Below, piece after piece: positions 19,653 to 28,348 of a DNA stretch of 64,000 bases (the first letter of the stretch is position 1; each line of letters starts with the position of its first letter). A program made the position numbers and the translations under genes. Source of the DNA: an uncultured Anaeroplasma sp. (GTDB lineage Bacteria; Bacillota_I; Bacilli_A; Acholeplasmatales; Anaeroplasmataceae); assembly GCA_945919465.1 (NCBI GenBank), contig CAMEJG010000003.1, positions 31,399-95,398 on the forward strand, in the 5' to 3' direction. The notes under the pieces are model-generated. The model worked only from the letters and a program-made list of their open reading frames with translations. It ran no database searches and was not told the DNA's origin.

Positions 19653-20114
19653 CTAATAAATGAAAAAAATCAGCAAAAAGCTGATTTTAAAAATGTCTCT
19701 ACGCCAATCTTCTTCACCTGAATTATAGGCTTTACAGGCTGAAATCCAACTATCTTTCTCATATTTTATATCATCAAGCATTTCTAAATAATCTTCTTTT
19801 GATGCATAGTTCAATTCTACCATTAGCTTATAGAATTTCTTTAAGCTAAAAATATTTGATTTTATTAATACTGGAGTAGACCAAATTGCTTTTCTAATAA
19901 ACCAATCTGAAAAAAACTCACATATATGACTCATTCCTTTTTCCATTGGAATATATTCATAATAGGTTAAATAATCGTTTAAATAAAACCTAGTATTAAA
20001 TACATGCTCTTTAATTGTACTATTACTTAAGCCATCACTTTCAAGCTTATTCTTAAATAATTCTAAATACTTCATATTTTTCTTTTCATTAGTTTCATAA
20101 TTTAATTCTTCCAT
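19653..20114 (-). CDS. Recombinase-like core-binding (SAM-like) domain protein, fifth gene of the Wadjet operon
   Basis: 153 residues as read. Residues about 14-110 (YLELFKNKLESDGLSNSTIK, later SLKKFYKLMVELNY) look like the N-terminal core-binding helical domain of tyrosine recombinases. The catalytic domain with its R-H-R-Y residues is absent. The ATG is 2 nt after the jetD stop with no good ribosome site, so translation is probably coupled to jetD. The last 12 or so residues (KISFLLIFFIY) are encoded by the intrinsic terminator hairpin, and the TAG stop at 19655-19653 lies past the U-tract, so most transcripts should lack a stop. The assignment to the integrase fold is by pattern only. Confidence 0.6.
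   Translation of the reverse strand: MEELNYETNEKKNMKYLELFKNKLESDGLSNSTIKEHVFNTRFYLNDYLTYYEYIPMEKGMSHICEFFSDWFIRKAIWSTPVLIKSNIFSLKKFYKLMVELNYASKEDYLEMLDDIKYEKDSWISACKAYNSGEEDWRRDIFKISFLLIFFIY
19663..19688 (-). terminator. Intrinsic terminator inside the 3' end of the fifth Wadjet-operon gene
   Basis: Stem 19680-19688/19666-19674 (9 bp, 5-nt loop) followed by a seven-U run ending at 19663 on the minus strand. The reading frame crosses it and stops only at 19655-19653. Confidence 0.85.
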
Positions 20115-20116
20115 AT

Positions 20117-21238
20117 TTACTTATTATAAAGGCTTTCCTGTTCTAGCCAAATTTTATTATCAATCATATAATTGATAACATCAAAATGTGATTTTAAATT
20201 ATTTATATTTAATAATGATTTTAATTTTAATATATATTTATCATCATTAATAATTTGAGTATATTCTATATTATTTAATAATGTAGTTAAATCCATATTA
20301 ATAGCTTCAATATTAATATTTAGATTATCAATTAAATTATTTAATATCATAAAGCCACCATAATCTATATCCCCAAAATGATAGAATTTATTACAATATA
20401 ATTTAAGCTTTTTTAATAATTCTATTTGACTTTTAGTAGGAAATCCTCCCAAATAAATTATTAAGCCATCATTTTTATAATTATAGAATGTTGTAAGATT
20501 TTCAATAGTAATAATCTTATTAATATTACTAAATGATATTATATTGATATCATCAATTGGAATAGCAATTGAGGTATTAAGATTTAATAAATTAATTTCT
20601 TGATTGTTTATTATTATATTACCTTCGCCTTTAACATATAGATATGGGGTAGTATATATAATTCCTTTTTCCTCAAATATATTTTCATTATCATAAATAC
20701 TAATTATTATTCTTTTTAATGAATTTAATCTTTTAGAATCATTATAAATATAATTACTAGCATTTCTTTCATATACTATATGATCTAAATTTTCAATATA
20801 ATGAATAGCCTTAATAGAATCAATAAAATCATCATTTAAATATTGCTTAATAGATTTATTATTATTTATTTTATAATTAATATCATTTAATAAATCTACT
20901 ATTATTTTATCATTATATTTTTTTAATTCATTTAATAATCTTTCTCTTTTAATACTAACTGAATTAATATTTAATAATTCTTTTATTTCTTCTATCTTAT
21001 CAAGATTCAATATAATAGAATCTATAACTGTATCATGAGGTATTTTCTTAATCCTTATATAATTTTTATTTAATAAATTATTAATCGCCTCATCATATTC
21101 TGAAATATTTTCAAAATATTTAGGATACTTTTCCTTAGTTAATTTAATTTTAATACTATTTTTGAAATTAGATGAATTTGCATCTCTTCTTTCATAAATA
21201 TTAATTAAATCTCTTAATAATATTTCATCATATTTCAT
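20117..21238 (-). CDS. jetD: Wadjet protein JetD (Toprim/DUF2220 nuclease subunit)
   Basis: About 373 residues. JetD is the topoisomerase VI/Spo11-like subunit that cuts DNA captured by the JetABC motor. The C-terminal half holds the Toprim motifs: the glutamate in IITIENLTTFYNY, then LIIYLGGFPTKSQIELLKKL, and the aspartates in HFGDIDYGGFMI. The N-terminal part is helical. The GTG at 21250 gives a longer form. The ATG at 21238, which overlaps the jetC stop as ATGAAATATGA, is preferred. Gene order and Toprim residues make the assignment firm, and the acidic residues needed for cleavage appear intact. Confidence 0.85.
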   Translation of the reverse strand: MKYDEILLRDLINIYERRDANSSNFKNSIKIKLTKEKYPKYFENISEYDEAINNLLNKNYIRIKKIPHDTVIDSIILNLDKIEEIKELLNINSVSIKRERLLNELKKYNDKIIVDLLNDINYKINNNKSIKQYLNDDFIDSIKAIHYIENLDHIVYERNASNYIYNDSKRLNSLKRIIISIYDNENIFEEKGIIYTTPYLYVKGEGNIIINNQEINLLNLNTSIAIPIDDINIISFSNINKIITIENLTTFYNYKNDGLIIYLGGFPTKSQIELLKKLKLYCNKFYHFGDIDYGGFMILNNLIDNLNINIEAINMDLTTLLNNIEYTQIINDDKYILKLKSLLNINNLKSHFDVINYMIDNKIWLEQESLYNK

Positions 21239-24200
21239 GACTAATATCACTCACAATCGCAGTCTCTCCATCTCTAATAACCGCAAGAATAGTCTCAATA
21301 TTATCTATTAAAGAATCAAGCTTACCAGGGGTTGCTAAAATAAGCTGTAAATTAAGCTTATCACGATAGAATTCAAGCATTGCTTGAATACGTTGACTAT
21401 CCATTTTATCAAATGCTTCATCATATAATACAATACCTAAAGCATCCTTATTTCTCTTAAAATCTAGCGTTTGTTGGAAAGCAACACCTGATAATATATA
21501 AAATGGCACCTGTACCTCACCACCAGATTGAGATTTCATTACTTCATTTAGCTTCTTTATACCTGTAGGAGTATTTACTTCTACATCAAATTTTAAATAA
21601 TTTCGATAATCTACTATCATATTACTGATAGTTAGATCATTAGAAAACATATATTGATTTAATATATCTTGAATTTTATTTCTTTTTATATCTTCTTTTT
21701 CTCTATCAATAAATAATCCAGTATCAGAATTAGAAGAATTATATTCTTTAGCATAATCATAAATTAACTTAAAATCTAAATTATCAGTAATAGTCATTTT
21801 TATCTTATAATAATCATTACCAAAATTAAAGGTTGATAAGCTATGATTTAAATTATCTATTTCTATTTTAGCTTTTTCTATTGAATTATATAATTTTGAA
21901 ATAAATTGTGTAAAGAATAATTTCTTATTCTTATTCTTAAAATCTAATAGCTTAGATTTATATTTAAATACTGATTGATCTATTTTATTTCTTTCTTCTT
22001 TAAATTGAACTAATGATTCCATATTAGGCTCATAATTAAGACTAAATTCATCACGAGCCTCCCTCATTTGGTATTCTAAATCAAGAGTATTTTTATTAAT
22101 GCTATTTTCTAATGGTCTTTCTAAGGACTTAAGCTCATTAATAAATTTTGGTGATATCTTAATATCTAATAATTCATTATTTCCTAAATCTATTAGGCTT
22201 CTATCAAAGCCTGATAATTCATCATTAAATAATTCTATATTGTTTTCTTTATTAGAAATTAATTCTTGATTCTTTTTTATTATTGCTAAATATTCACTAA
22301 TATTATCATCATGAGTCTTAATCAATTTATTTATATTTATTAATTCATTTTCAATATTAGATATTTTAGAAGATATTTCTATATATTGAGGATTAGATTC
22401 ATAGAATTTAATATCATTTCTTAAAGATTCCATTTTATCAAATAAAATAGAATCATTATTAATACTATTAATTAATGAATTATCCTCTAATATTGAAGAT
22501 GAAAATTCAATTTCATTATCAATTATACTTAATTGTTCTTTATAAATATAAAATTGATTTTTTAATTCATTAGCTTCATCTATTAATTGAGCTAATTGTT
22601 TTTTTCTTTCTATTAGCTGACTTTTAATACCATTTTGTCCAATATATTGTTCACTACAAGCCTTAGGATTTAATCTTCCTAATGAATAATTTTGATAATG
22701 CATACAATCCTTAGTAACTGAAATATCATAATTATCAAGCTCATAAATACTATTTACACAATGTACCCTATTAAGGATATATCTAGCATAATTTAATGCA
22801 GTTTGATTTGAAGATTCTATAAAGCTTCCTAATACTTCATCTACATATTCAATATCAGGAATTTTAGTGCCATTTATTATTCTAGTTTGATAAAAATCCT
22901 TTTTTTCATGATAGATTTTCATTGCCTCTTTATAATATTTATTTGGTACAATAATATAAAATCTTTGAGTATTTAAATATCCTTCAATTGCATTTTGCCA
23001 AGATTTATCAGTAATATCTAAGTATTCACATAGATATTTAACCTCAATTTCTTCATTATGCTTATCCTCTAAAGTCTTTTTAAGATAATTCTTAAATTCT
23101 TCTAGTTTTGGATTAAAGGTAAGCTTATTATTTTCTAGATTAGTAATAATATTATTTATTTCACTAATATTATTTCTAATCTCATTTATTGAATTTTCAG
23201 TATTATAGAAATTATTTTTAATAATATCTCTTATATTTGATAATTCATTTTTGAAATCCTTAAATAGTTTTCTAGTAATATTTGTCTCATATTTTGCATT
23301 CATTAAATATGTATAAAAATCATTAAATATTTTATTTTTATATTTAGATAATAGAGAAATATTTTTTAATTCATTTTGACATTTAGTAACAAAGGTATTT
23401 AAATCAATATGATTTTTATCATATTCTTTTTCTATTAATTCTAATTCTCTTCTTTTAATTGCTAAATCAGGAGATATTTTATCTAATGCATTTTTTAATT
23501 CTACTTTATTATTTAATAAACTATTATAATCTTCATTAAGATTATTTTTCTTTTCTAATTCAAATTCTTTTAAGCTTTCGTTTGAATTAATATCATCCTT
23601 AAGCTTATTAATTTCATATTCATTTTGCATTATTAAAGATAAATTAATTTTTACCTTTAATAAATCAAGCTTTTTATTATCATCTATTATCTTATTACCA
23701 AGTGATACTATTTTAGATAAAGAATCTAATTTCTTTTCTTCAATTTCAATAGTAGAATTAACCTTTTCAATTTCAATAATATTTTTCTTAATAGAGTCAA
23801 CATCAATAGGACTTTCATCAAGAACAAATTCATTCATAAAATCATTACAATTTGTAATATTTTTAATTCCAACTGCTCTAGATAAAGTTTGAAAATATTT
23901 CTTTTCATCCTTTAGTCCTAAAATATCCTTTAGTTTAATTTGATATTGATATAATGTTGGAAAGGTATTAAATTCATAATTGGATTTCATTTCCTTTACA
24001 AATATATCATATGTTTTAGGATAATCATCCTTTATAAATAGATTTTCATTTAATTCTAAATTCTTTATATAGAAATATTTAGGATCATTTAATTTGGATA
24101 AATTAAATTTATAATCAATATTAATACCAAAAATATGCTTAACATCATTTAATTCTATTTCTAATGCTAAATAGCATACCACATCACCAGGTCGAAGGTA

Positions 24201-24440
24201 TTCCTTCTGGTCAGTTCTAGTAGCACCTCTTACATAGGATTCTAGATTTCTTTTTTCAGCATTAGCATTGGCATTAAATTTAGAAGCCTTATTACCTAGT
24301 AATAGCATTTGTATAGCATCTATTATTGTAGATTTACCAGAACCATTGATACCTACAATTGCAGCATTACCTGAAATAGGGAGAGTCGCCTTTTGAAAAT
24401 ACATCCAATTAATTAAAACAATTTTTGTTAAATTAATCAT
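21228..24440 (-). CDS. jetC: Wadjet protein JetC (SMC/MukB-like ATPase)
   Basis: About 1070 residues. It is the SMC-type motor of the Wadjet complex, extruding DNA loops and recognising small circular DNA such as plasmids. Walker A GINGSGKST is near residues 30-38, the signature SGGE is in MKSQSGGEVQVPF and Walker B/D-loop is LYDEAFDKMD near the C-terminus. Between them lie two long coiled-coil arms rich in K, E, N and L, and a hinge-like globular stretch around residues 470-620. The GTG at 24452 is part of the GGGAGGTG ribosome site, so the ATG at 24440 is the start, overlapping jetB by 8 nt. Confidence 0.88.
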   Translation of the reverse strand: MINLTKIVLINWMYFQKATLPISGNAAIVGINGSGKSTIIDAIQMLLLGNKASKFNANANAEKRNLESYVRGATRTDQKEYLRPGDVVCYLALEIELNDVKHIFGINIDYKFNLSKLNDPKYFYIKNLELNENLFIKDDYPKTYDIFVKEMKSNYEFNTFPTLYQYQIKLKDILGLKDEKKYFQTLSRAVGIKNITNCNDFMNEFVLDESPIDVDSIKKNIIEIEKVNSTIEIEEKKLDSLSKIVSLGNKIIDDNKKLDLLKVKINLSLIMQNEYEINKLKDDINSNESLKEFELEKKNNLNEDYNSLLNNKVELKNALDKISPDLAIKRRELELIEKEYDKNHIDLNTFVTKCQNELKNISLLSKYKNKIFNDFYTYLMNAKYETNITRKLFKDFKNELSNIRDIIKNNFYNTENSINEIRNNISEINNIITNLENNKLTFNPKLEEFKNYLKKTLEDKHNEEIEVKYLCEYLDITDKSWQNAIEGYLNTQRFYIIVPNKYYKEAMKIYHEKKDFYQTRIINGTKIPDIEYVDEVLGSFIESSNQTALNYARYILNRVHCVNSIYELDNYDISVTKDCMHYQNYSLGRLNPKACSEQYIGQNGIKSQLIERKKQLAQLIDEANELKNQFYIYKEQLSIIDNEIEFSSSILEDNSLINSINNDSILFDKMESLRNDIKFYESNPQYIEISSKISNIENELININKLIKTHDDNISEYLAIIKKNQELISNKENNIELFNDELSGFDRSLIDLGNNELLDIKISPKFINELKSLERPLENSINKNTLDLEYQMREARDEFSLNYEPNMESLVQFKEERNKIDQSVFKYKSKLLDFKNKNKKLFFTQFISKLYNSIEKAKIEIDNLNHSLSTFNFGNDYYKIKMTITDNLDFKLIYDYAKEYNSSNSDTGLFIDREKEDIKRNKIQDILNQYMFSNDLTISNMIVDYRNYLKFDVEVNTPTGIKKLNEVMKSQSGGEVQVPFYILSGVAFQQTLDFKRNKDALGIVLYDEAFDKMDSQRIQAMLEFYRDKLNLQLILATPGKLDSLIDNIETILAVIRDGETAIVSDISHEI

Positions 24441-25050
24441 CTGAATCTTCACCTCCCTTTAGCATCTCAAATCTTGTAATCACTTCATTCATTTGCTTAA
24501 AATCCATTGCTACTTCTATAGAAGGATATATTTCTATAGTAGTATTATCTAAAGATAAATCACCATTATAATAGATAATATTATGCTGCTTAAAGGTTTT
24601 AAGCATTTCTATTAATGTTGATTTTTTTACTCTATCATTATTTTGATTATCAAATCCTACTGAGAATAATTTATCTTGAAGCTCTTTAATAGTAATTTCT
24701 ATTTGATCTGATAATGATACAATATCAAGCTTCTCTTGATATAATAATCTTAATACTAATAAGCATAAAGTTTCATTCTTATTAATCCTATTAATTAATG
24801 TATCATCATTAGATTTTATATAAGCTAATTCCTTATCTTCTCTTATAATAAATTCAAAATTAATATATTCAAAGAATAAAGATAATAACTCCTTATGATT
24901 AATTATAAATAAATAATTATCATTATTATTTAATCTTAATAAGAAGTTTACCTTTAATAGCTTAATAGTAATATCTTTGAAACGATTCTTTTCATTTTCT
25001 GATAAGATACAATATAATGAATTAAATCTATTACTATCCATATTAGTCAT
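24433..25050 (-). CDS. jetB: Wadjet protein JetB (DUF4194, MukE/KITE-like subunit)
   Basis: 205 residues. JetB is the small winged-helix subunit that bridges JetA and the JetC heads. The helical, KITE-like composition (ETLCLLVLRLLYQE, then STLIEMLKTFKQHNIIYY) and the position between jetA and jetC support the call. The last residues are acidic. The ATG at 25050 overlaps the jetA stop by 8 nt. An ATG three codons later is an alternative start. Confidence 0.82.
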   Translation of the reverse strand: MTNMDSNRFNSLYCILSENEKNRFKDITIKLLKVNFLLRLNNNDNYLFIINHKELLSLFFEYINFEFIIREDKELAYIKSNDDTLINRINKNETLCLLVLRLLYQEKLDIVSLSDQIEITIKELQDKLFSVGFDNQNNDRVKKSTLIEMLKTFKQHNIIYYNGDLSLDNTTIEIYPSIEVAMDFKQMNEVITRFEMLKGGEDSDD

Positions 25051-26434
25051 AAATTATTACATCCTTTCTTTTAATAATAAAATCATTAAATGAAATATTT
25101 TCTTTATTAATTCTATCATTTAATAATTCTAAAGAATACAAAGCATTAGGTAATTTAGAATATATTAAAATTAATATAATCATTATTAGCTCATATTTAG
25201 ATTTTATTTCTAATTCAGAGATTTTTCTTTCATTTTTATTTTCTAAAAAATTATAAACAAAATCATTAACATAATGAATATTATATCCCTTATCCTCATG
25301 TATTAATGACATAGTTTTTTCTTTTATTTCATTTGATATTTCTTTATCTAATTTGATCATTTCAGGTATTGGTTTTATACTAGATTTTCTAGGCTTATAT
25401 AAATAATCAAATCGATAATGCTTCATTTCAAATATAGAAATATAACTCTCATCCACATCATTTTCTTTAACATAATCAATTAGTCTATGTAAAATACCTT
25501 CAATATCCTCTCCACGTTTAATCATATGGATAATTACACTAACTGTTCTAGCCACATATTTATCATTTTTAGAATCTATCATTTCAATTATAGAAGGAAT
25601 TGTTTTTAAATTTGATAGGATTCTTTTTTGAGAATCCTTTATAGATTTTCTAGCAATGTTATAATCCTCAAAACCTTTTTCATTCATTTTAGCAGTTATT
25701 AGCTTTTCCATATTAAAATAATCATTAAAAATTAGTTCACATTGAGCCTCTATTTTAGGAATCTCAGCATCTACATTATCTCTAATTTTTAAATTCAAAT
25801 AAGCAGAATCAAAAAAATATTCCTTATATTCTCCTGTAAATTCATCTAATAGTTCTTCAAGAATAATAGAATCCTTATTCTTAGTAATATTACGATAATA
25901 TCTTTGAATACTAGATCTTAAGCTTCTTAATGAAACCACAAATTCATTTAAGCTTTTATCTATTATTTCTATATCATCAACCTTAGTATAATCGAATTTA
26001 TAAATAACATTATTAATTATACGAATGTAGCTTGTATATTGAGGTTTTCTGTTTGCAATTAATTCCTCAATTAATGCAATAAAGCTATAGCTATGACTAT
26101 TAAAATCTAATGCTTTTCTTCCATTACCAATTGATTCTTCTTCAAGCCAACCATAGTCTTCTAATTTATTTATTAAATAACTTGCTTTAGCATTATTATC
26201 TAAATTAAATTCAATTTCTTCATCACTATCTTCTGAAAACATTTTAATAGAAACTAAATCATCTAAATGAAATGCTAATGCTTCTATAATCTTTGATTTA
26301 TCATTTTCCTCGGATTCAAATAATTCATTTATTAATTTATTTAGATATAGGATTGTATCTAGATATATTTTTCTATTTTTACTAGCCAAAGGAATAAAAA
26401 ATCTTTCACCAGTAATATCATAAATTGAAGACAT
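25043..26434 (-). CDS. jetA: Wadjet protein JetA (DUF5716, kleisin-like; type II)
   Basis: 463 residues. JetA is the kleisin-like subunit closing the SMC ring. The start SSIYDITGERFFIPLASKNR and the length fit the DUF5716 family that defines type II Wadjet systems, rather than DUF3375 of type I. It is mostly helical, with a basic linker near 340-360 (RFDYLYKPRKSSIKP). An AGGAGG site lies 5 nt before the ATG. It is the first gene of a five-gene operon with each junction overlapping or within 2 nt. Confidence 0.85.
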   Translation of the reverse strand: MSSIYDITGERFFIPLASKNRKIYLDTILYLNKLINELFESEENDKSKIIEALAFHLDDLVSIKMFSEDSDEEIEFNLDNNAKASYLINKLEDYGWLEEESIGNGRKALDFNSHSYSFIALIEELIANRKPQYTSYIRIINNVIYKFDYTKVDDIEIIDKSLNEFVVSLRSLRSSIQRYYRNITKNKDSIILEELLDEFTGEYKEYFFDSAYLNLKIRDNVDAEIPKIEAQCELIFNDYFNMEKLITAKMNEKGFEDYNIARKSIKDSQKRILSNLKTIPSIIEMIDSKNDKYVARTVSVIIHMIKRGEDIEGILHRLIDYVKENDVDESYISIFEMKHYRFDYLYKPRKSSIKPIPEMIKLDKEISNEIKEKTMSLIHEDKGYNIHYVNDFVYNFLENKNERKISELEIKSKYELIMIILILIYSKLPNALYSLELLNDRINKENISFNDFIIKRKDVIIYD

Positions 26435-26522
26435 AAAATCCTCCTGAAATCAATACATTAAGTTATATTTAGTATAACATTATATTACAAAAAATACTAT
26501 AAGAAATATAACATTTAGACAT

Positions 26523-26565
26523 AAAAAAAGATTATATACCTTTCCTTATAAGAAGATATATAATC
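26523..26565 (-). terminator. Second hairpin with U-tract between tig and jetA
   Basis: 9-bp stem 26530-26538/26557-26565 with an inner CTTATAAG palindrome, followed on the minus strand by seven U. It lies downstream of the tig terminator and about 90 nt before jetA, so it could be a backup terminator insulating the Wadjet operon. Confidence 0.6.
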
Positions 26566-26637
26566 ATTTCAAAAATAATATTTAATAGTATAAATATTTA
26601 TAAATGAAAATATATATAGTTATTATTAGAAACAAAA

Positions 26638-26661
26638 GAAAAAACTGCAAAAGCAGTTTTT
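26638..26661 (-). terminator. Terminator of the trigger-factor gene
   Basis: Stem 26640-26648/26653-26661 (9 bp, 4-nt loop) with a short U-rich tail, 2 nt past the stop codon. Confidence 0.75.
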
Positions 26662-26663
26662 CA

Positions 26664-27593
26664 TTAATTATTATTATCAAGTAAGAAATTAGCTGTTTTT
26701 CTTTTAATTAAATCATATCTAACATCTTCTTTTTTCTCATTGATAAAATTATTATAAGCTTCATCATCCATTTGATAATAATTCTTATATAAAGCAAGCT
26801 CACTTAATACCTCATCTTCAGTTACTTCAAGCTTCTCAATATTTGCAATTTCATTAAAAAGACAATCAGCTTTACAGCTTGATACTGCCTCATTTGCTAA
26901 TTGATCTCTAAATGATTCAATAGTTTGATTAGTCATAGATAAATAAGTATTTAAATCCATACCATATTGACTGATATTTTCTTCATAATAATTCATCATT
27001 TCATCAATTCTATTTTTAACTGCTTCATCATTTGGTTCAATTTCAGATTCATTAATAATTTTTTCTATTAATAAACCTAAATATTTATTATCTTCATCAT
27101 TCTTCTTTTTAGCATTCATTTGACGTTCTAATTCATTCTTTAGTTCATTAATAGTTGAAATACCATAACCTTTAGCAAATTCATCATTTAATTCAGGAGT
27201 AACCTTCTTCTTAACCTCATTAATATGACATTTAAATACTACTGGTTTTCCTTTTAAATTCTCTGCATGATATTCTTTAGGGAATGTCACATGAACATCA
27301 ACATCATCATTTTCAGAATAGCCAACTAATCCTTCCTCAAAGCCTGGAATAAATGAATGTGAACCTAATTCTAAATCATATCCAGAAGCCTTTCCACCTT
27401 CAAATGGTACACCATCTAAAAAGCCTTCATAGTCGATATTAGTAATATCTCCTAATTCACTTTTACCTTCTTTTTTAACAAAAGTACTTTTGCTTTTTAA
27501 TAAATTAGCTAATTCATTATCTAATTCCTCTTTAGTTACTGGAATAAATTCATTTTTCCCAATAGAATTACCTTTATAATTACTTATTTTCAT
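26664..27593 (-). CDS. tig: Trigger-factor-like peptidyl-prolyl isomerase lacking the ribosome-binding domain
   Basis: 309 residues, against about 430 for standard trigger factor. It begins at the linker before the FKBP domain (MKISNYKGNSIGKNEF). Residues about 40-130 form the PPIase domain (DYEGFLDGVPFEGGKASGYD, SHSFIPGFEEGLVGY, FPKEYHAENLKGK), followed by the helical arms of the C-terminal chaperone domain. The N-terminal domain with its GFRxGKxP ribosome signature is missing and no upstream in-frame sequence encodes it. No signal peptide is present. It probably acts as a free cytosolic chaperone, or is a paralogue of a full-length copy elsewhere. It has its own terminator. Confidence 0.85.
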   Translation of the reverse strand: MKISNYKGNSIGKNEFIPVTKEELDNELANLLKSKSTFVKKEGKSELGDITNIDYEGFLDGVPFEGGKASGYDLELGSHSFIPGFEEGLVGYSENDDVDVHVTFPKEYHAENLKGKPVVFKCHINEVKKKVTPELNDEFAKGYGISTINELKNELERQMNAKKKNDEDNKYLGLLIEKIINESEIEPNDEAVKNRIDEMMNYYEENISQYGMDLNTYLSMTNQTIESFRDQLANEAVSSCKADCLFNEIANIEKLEVTEDEVLSELALYKNYYQMDDEAYNNFINEKKEDVRYDLIKRKTANFLLDNNN

Positions 27594-27716
27594 TTAAATT
27601 CTCTCTTTCTTTATTATTAATAACATTATACCTAAACATAATTGTTTTTTCTACTTTTTTATTATAAAAAAATAACAAATATCAATATTTTATGATAAAA
27701 TACTTTTGGTGATAAA

Positions 27717-28295
27717 ATGAATTTTCCTATTAAAAGAAGTAAAAGAGAAAAAATAATAAATAAAGCTAATCTAGGAATGGATTTAGAAGGAATAATAAAT
27801 GAATCTAATGATTTTTATTTAGCAAATGATATCGCGATCATTCATAAAAAGCCTACTCCTGTTCAAATTGTTAAGGTTGATTATCCAGCAAGAAATAAAG
27901 CAGTAATAACTGAAGCCTATTATAAGGTTCCCTCTACTACAGATTATAATGGAATCTATAAAGGAAAATATATTGATTTTGAAGCAAAGGAAAATCATAA
28001 TAAAACAGCATTCCCTTTAGCTAATATTCATCCTCACCAAATTGAACATTTACGTAAAATAATTAATCATGGGGGAATTGGTTTTTTGATTGTAGCTTGG
28101 AGTCTTTATGATGAATATTATCTTTTGCCTTTTGAAGTTTGTGATGAATATTGGACAAATTCATTAAATGATGGTAGAAAATCTATTCCTTATGAAGTAT
28201 TCAAAAAAAGAGCTTATTTAATTCCTCATGGATATTTACCAAGATTACCATATTTAAAAATAGTAGATAATATCTATTTCAAAAGCTCAAATTAA
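27717..28295 (+). CDS. recU: Holliday junction resolvase RecU
   Basis: 192 residues. It cleaves four-way DNA junctions in recombination and chromosome segregation in Firmicutes. The catalytic acidic/lysine cluster is in YIDFEAKENHNKTAFPL, preceded by STTDYNGIYKGK, and IHPHQIEHLRKI follows. The N-terminal NRGMxLE-like motif appears as ANLGMDLEGIIN. A GGTGA site precedes the ATG. It is followed directly by a class A penicillin-binding protein gene, the order conserved as recU-ponA in Bacillus. Confidence 0.95.
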   Translation: MNFPIKRSKREKIINKANLGMDLEGIINESNDFYLANDIAIIHKKPTPVQIVKVDYPARNKAVITEAYYKVPSTTDYNGIYKGKYIDFEAKENHNKTAFPLANIHPHQIEHLRKIINHGGIGFLIVAWSLYDEYYLLPFEVCDEYWTNSLNDGRKSIPYEVFKKRAYLIPHGYLPRLPYLKIVDNIYFKSSN

Positions 28296-28307
28296 TGAGC
28301 TTTTTTT
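28281..28307 (+). terminator. Hairpin terminator at the end of recU
   Basis: 9-bp stem 28281-28289/28296-28304 with U-tract. The recU stop codon lies in the loop. Partial read-through could feed the penicillin-binding protein gene. Confidence 0.7.
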
Positions 28308-28348
28308 GTATAATAAAATAATATAAGTAAAAAATATAAATGATTATT

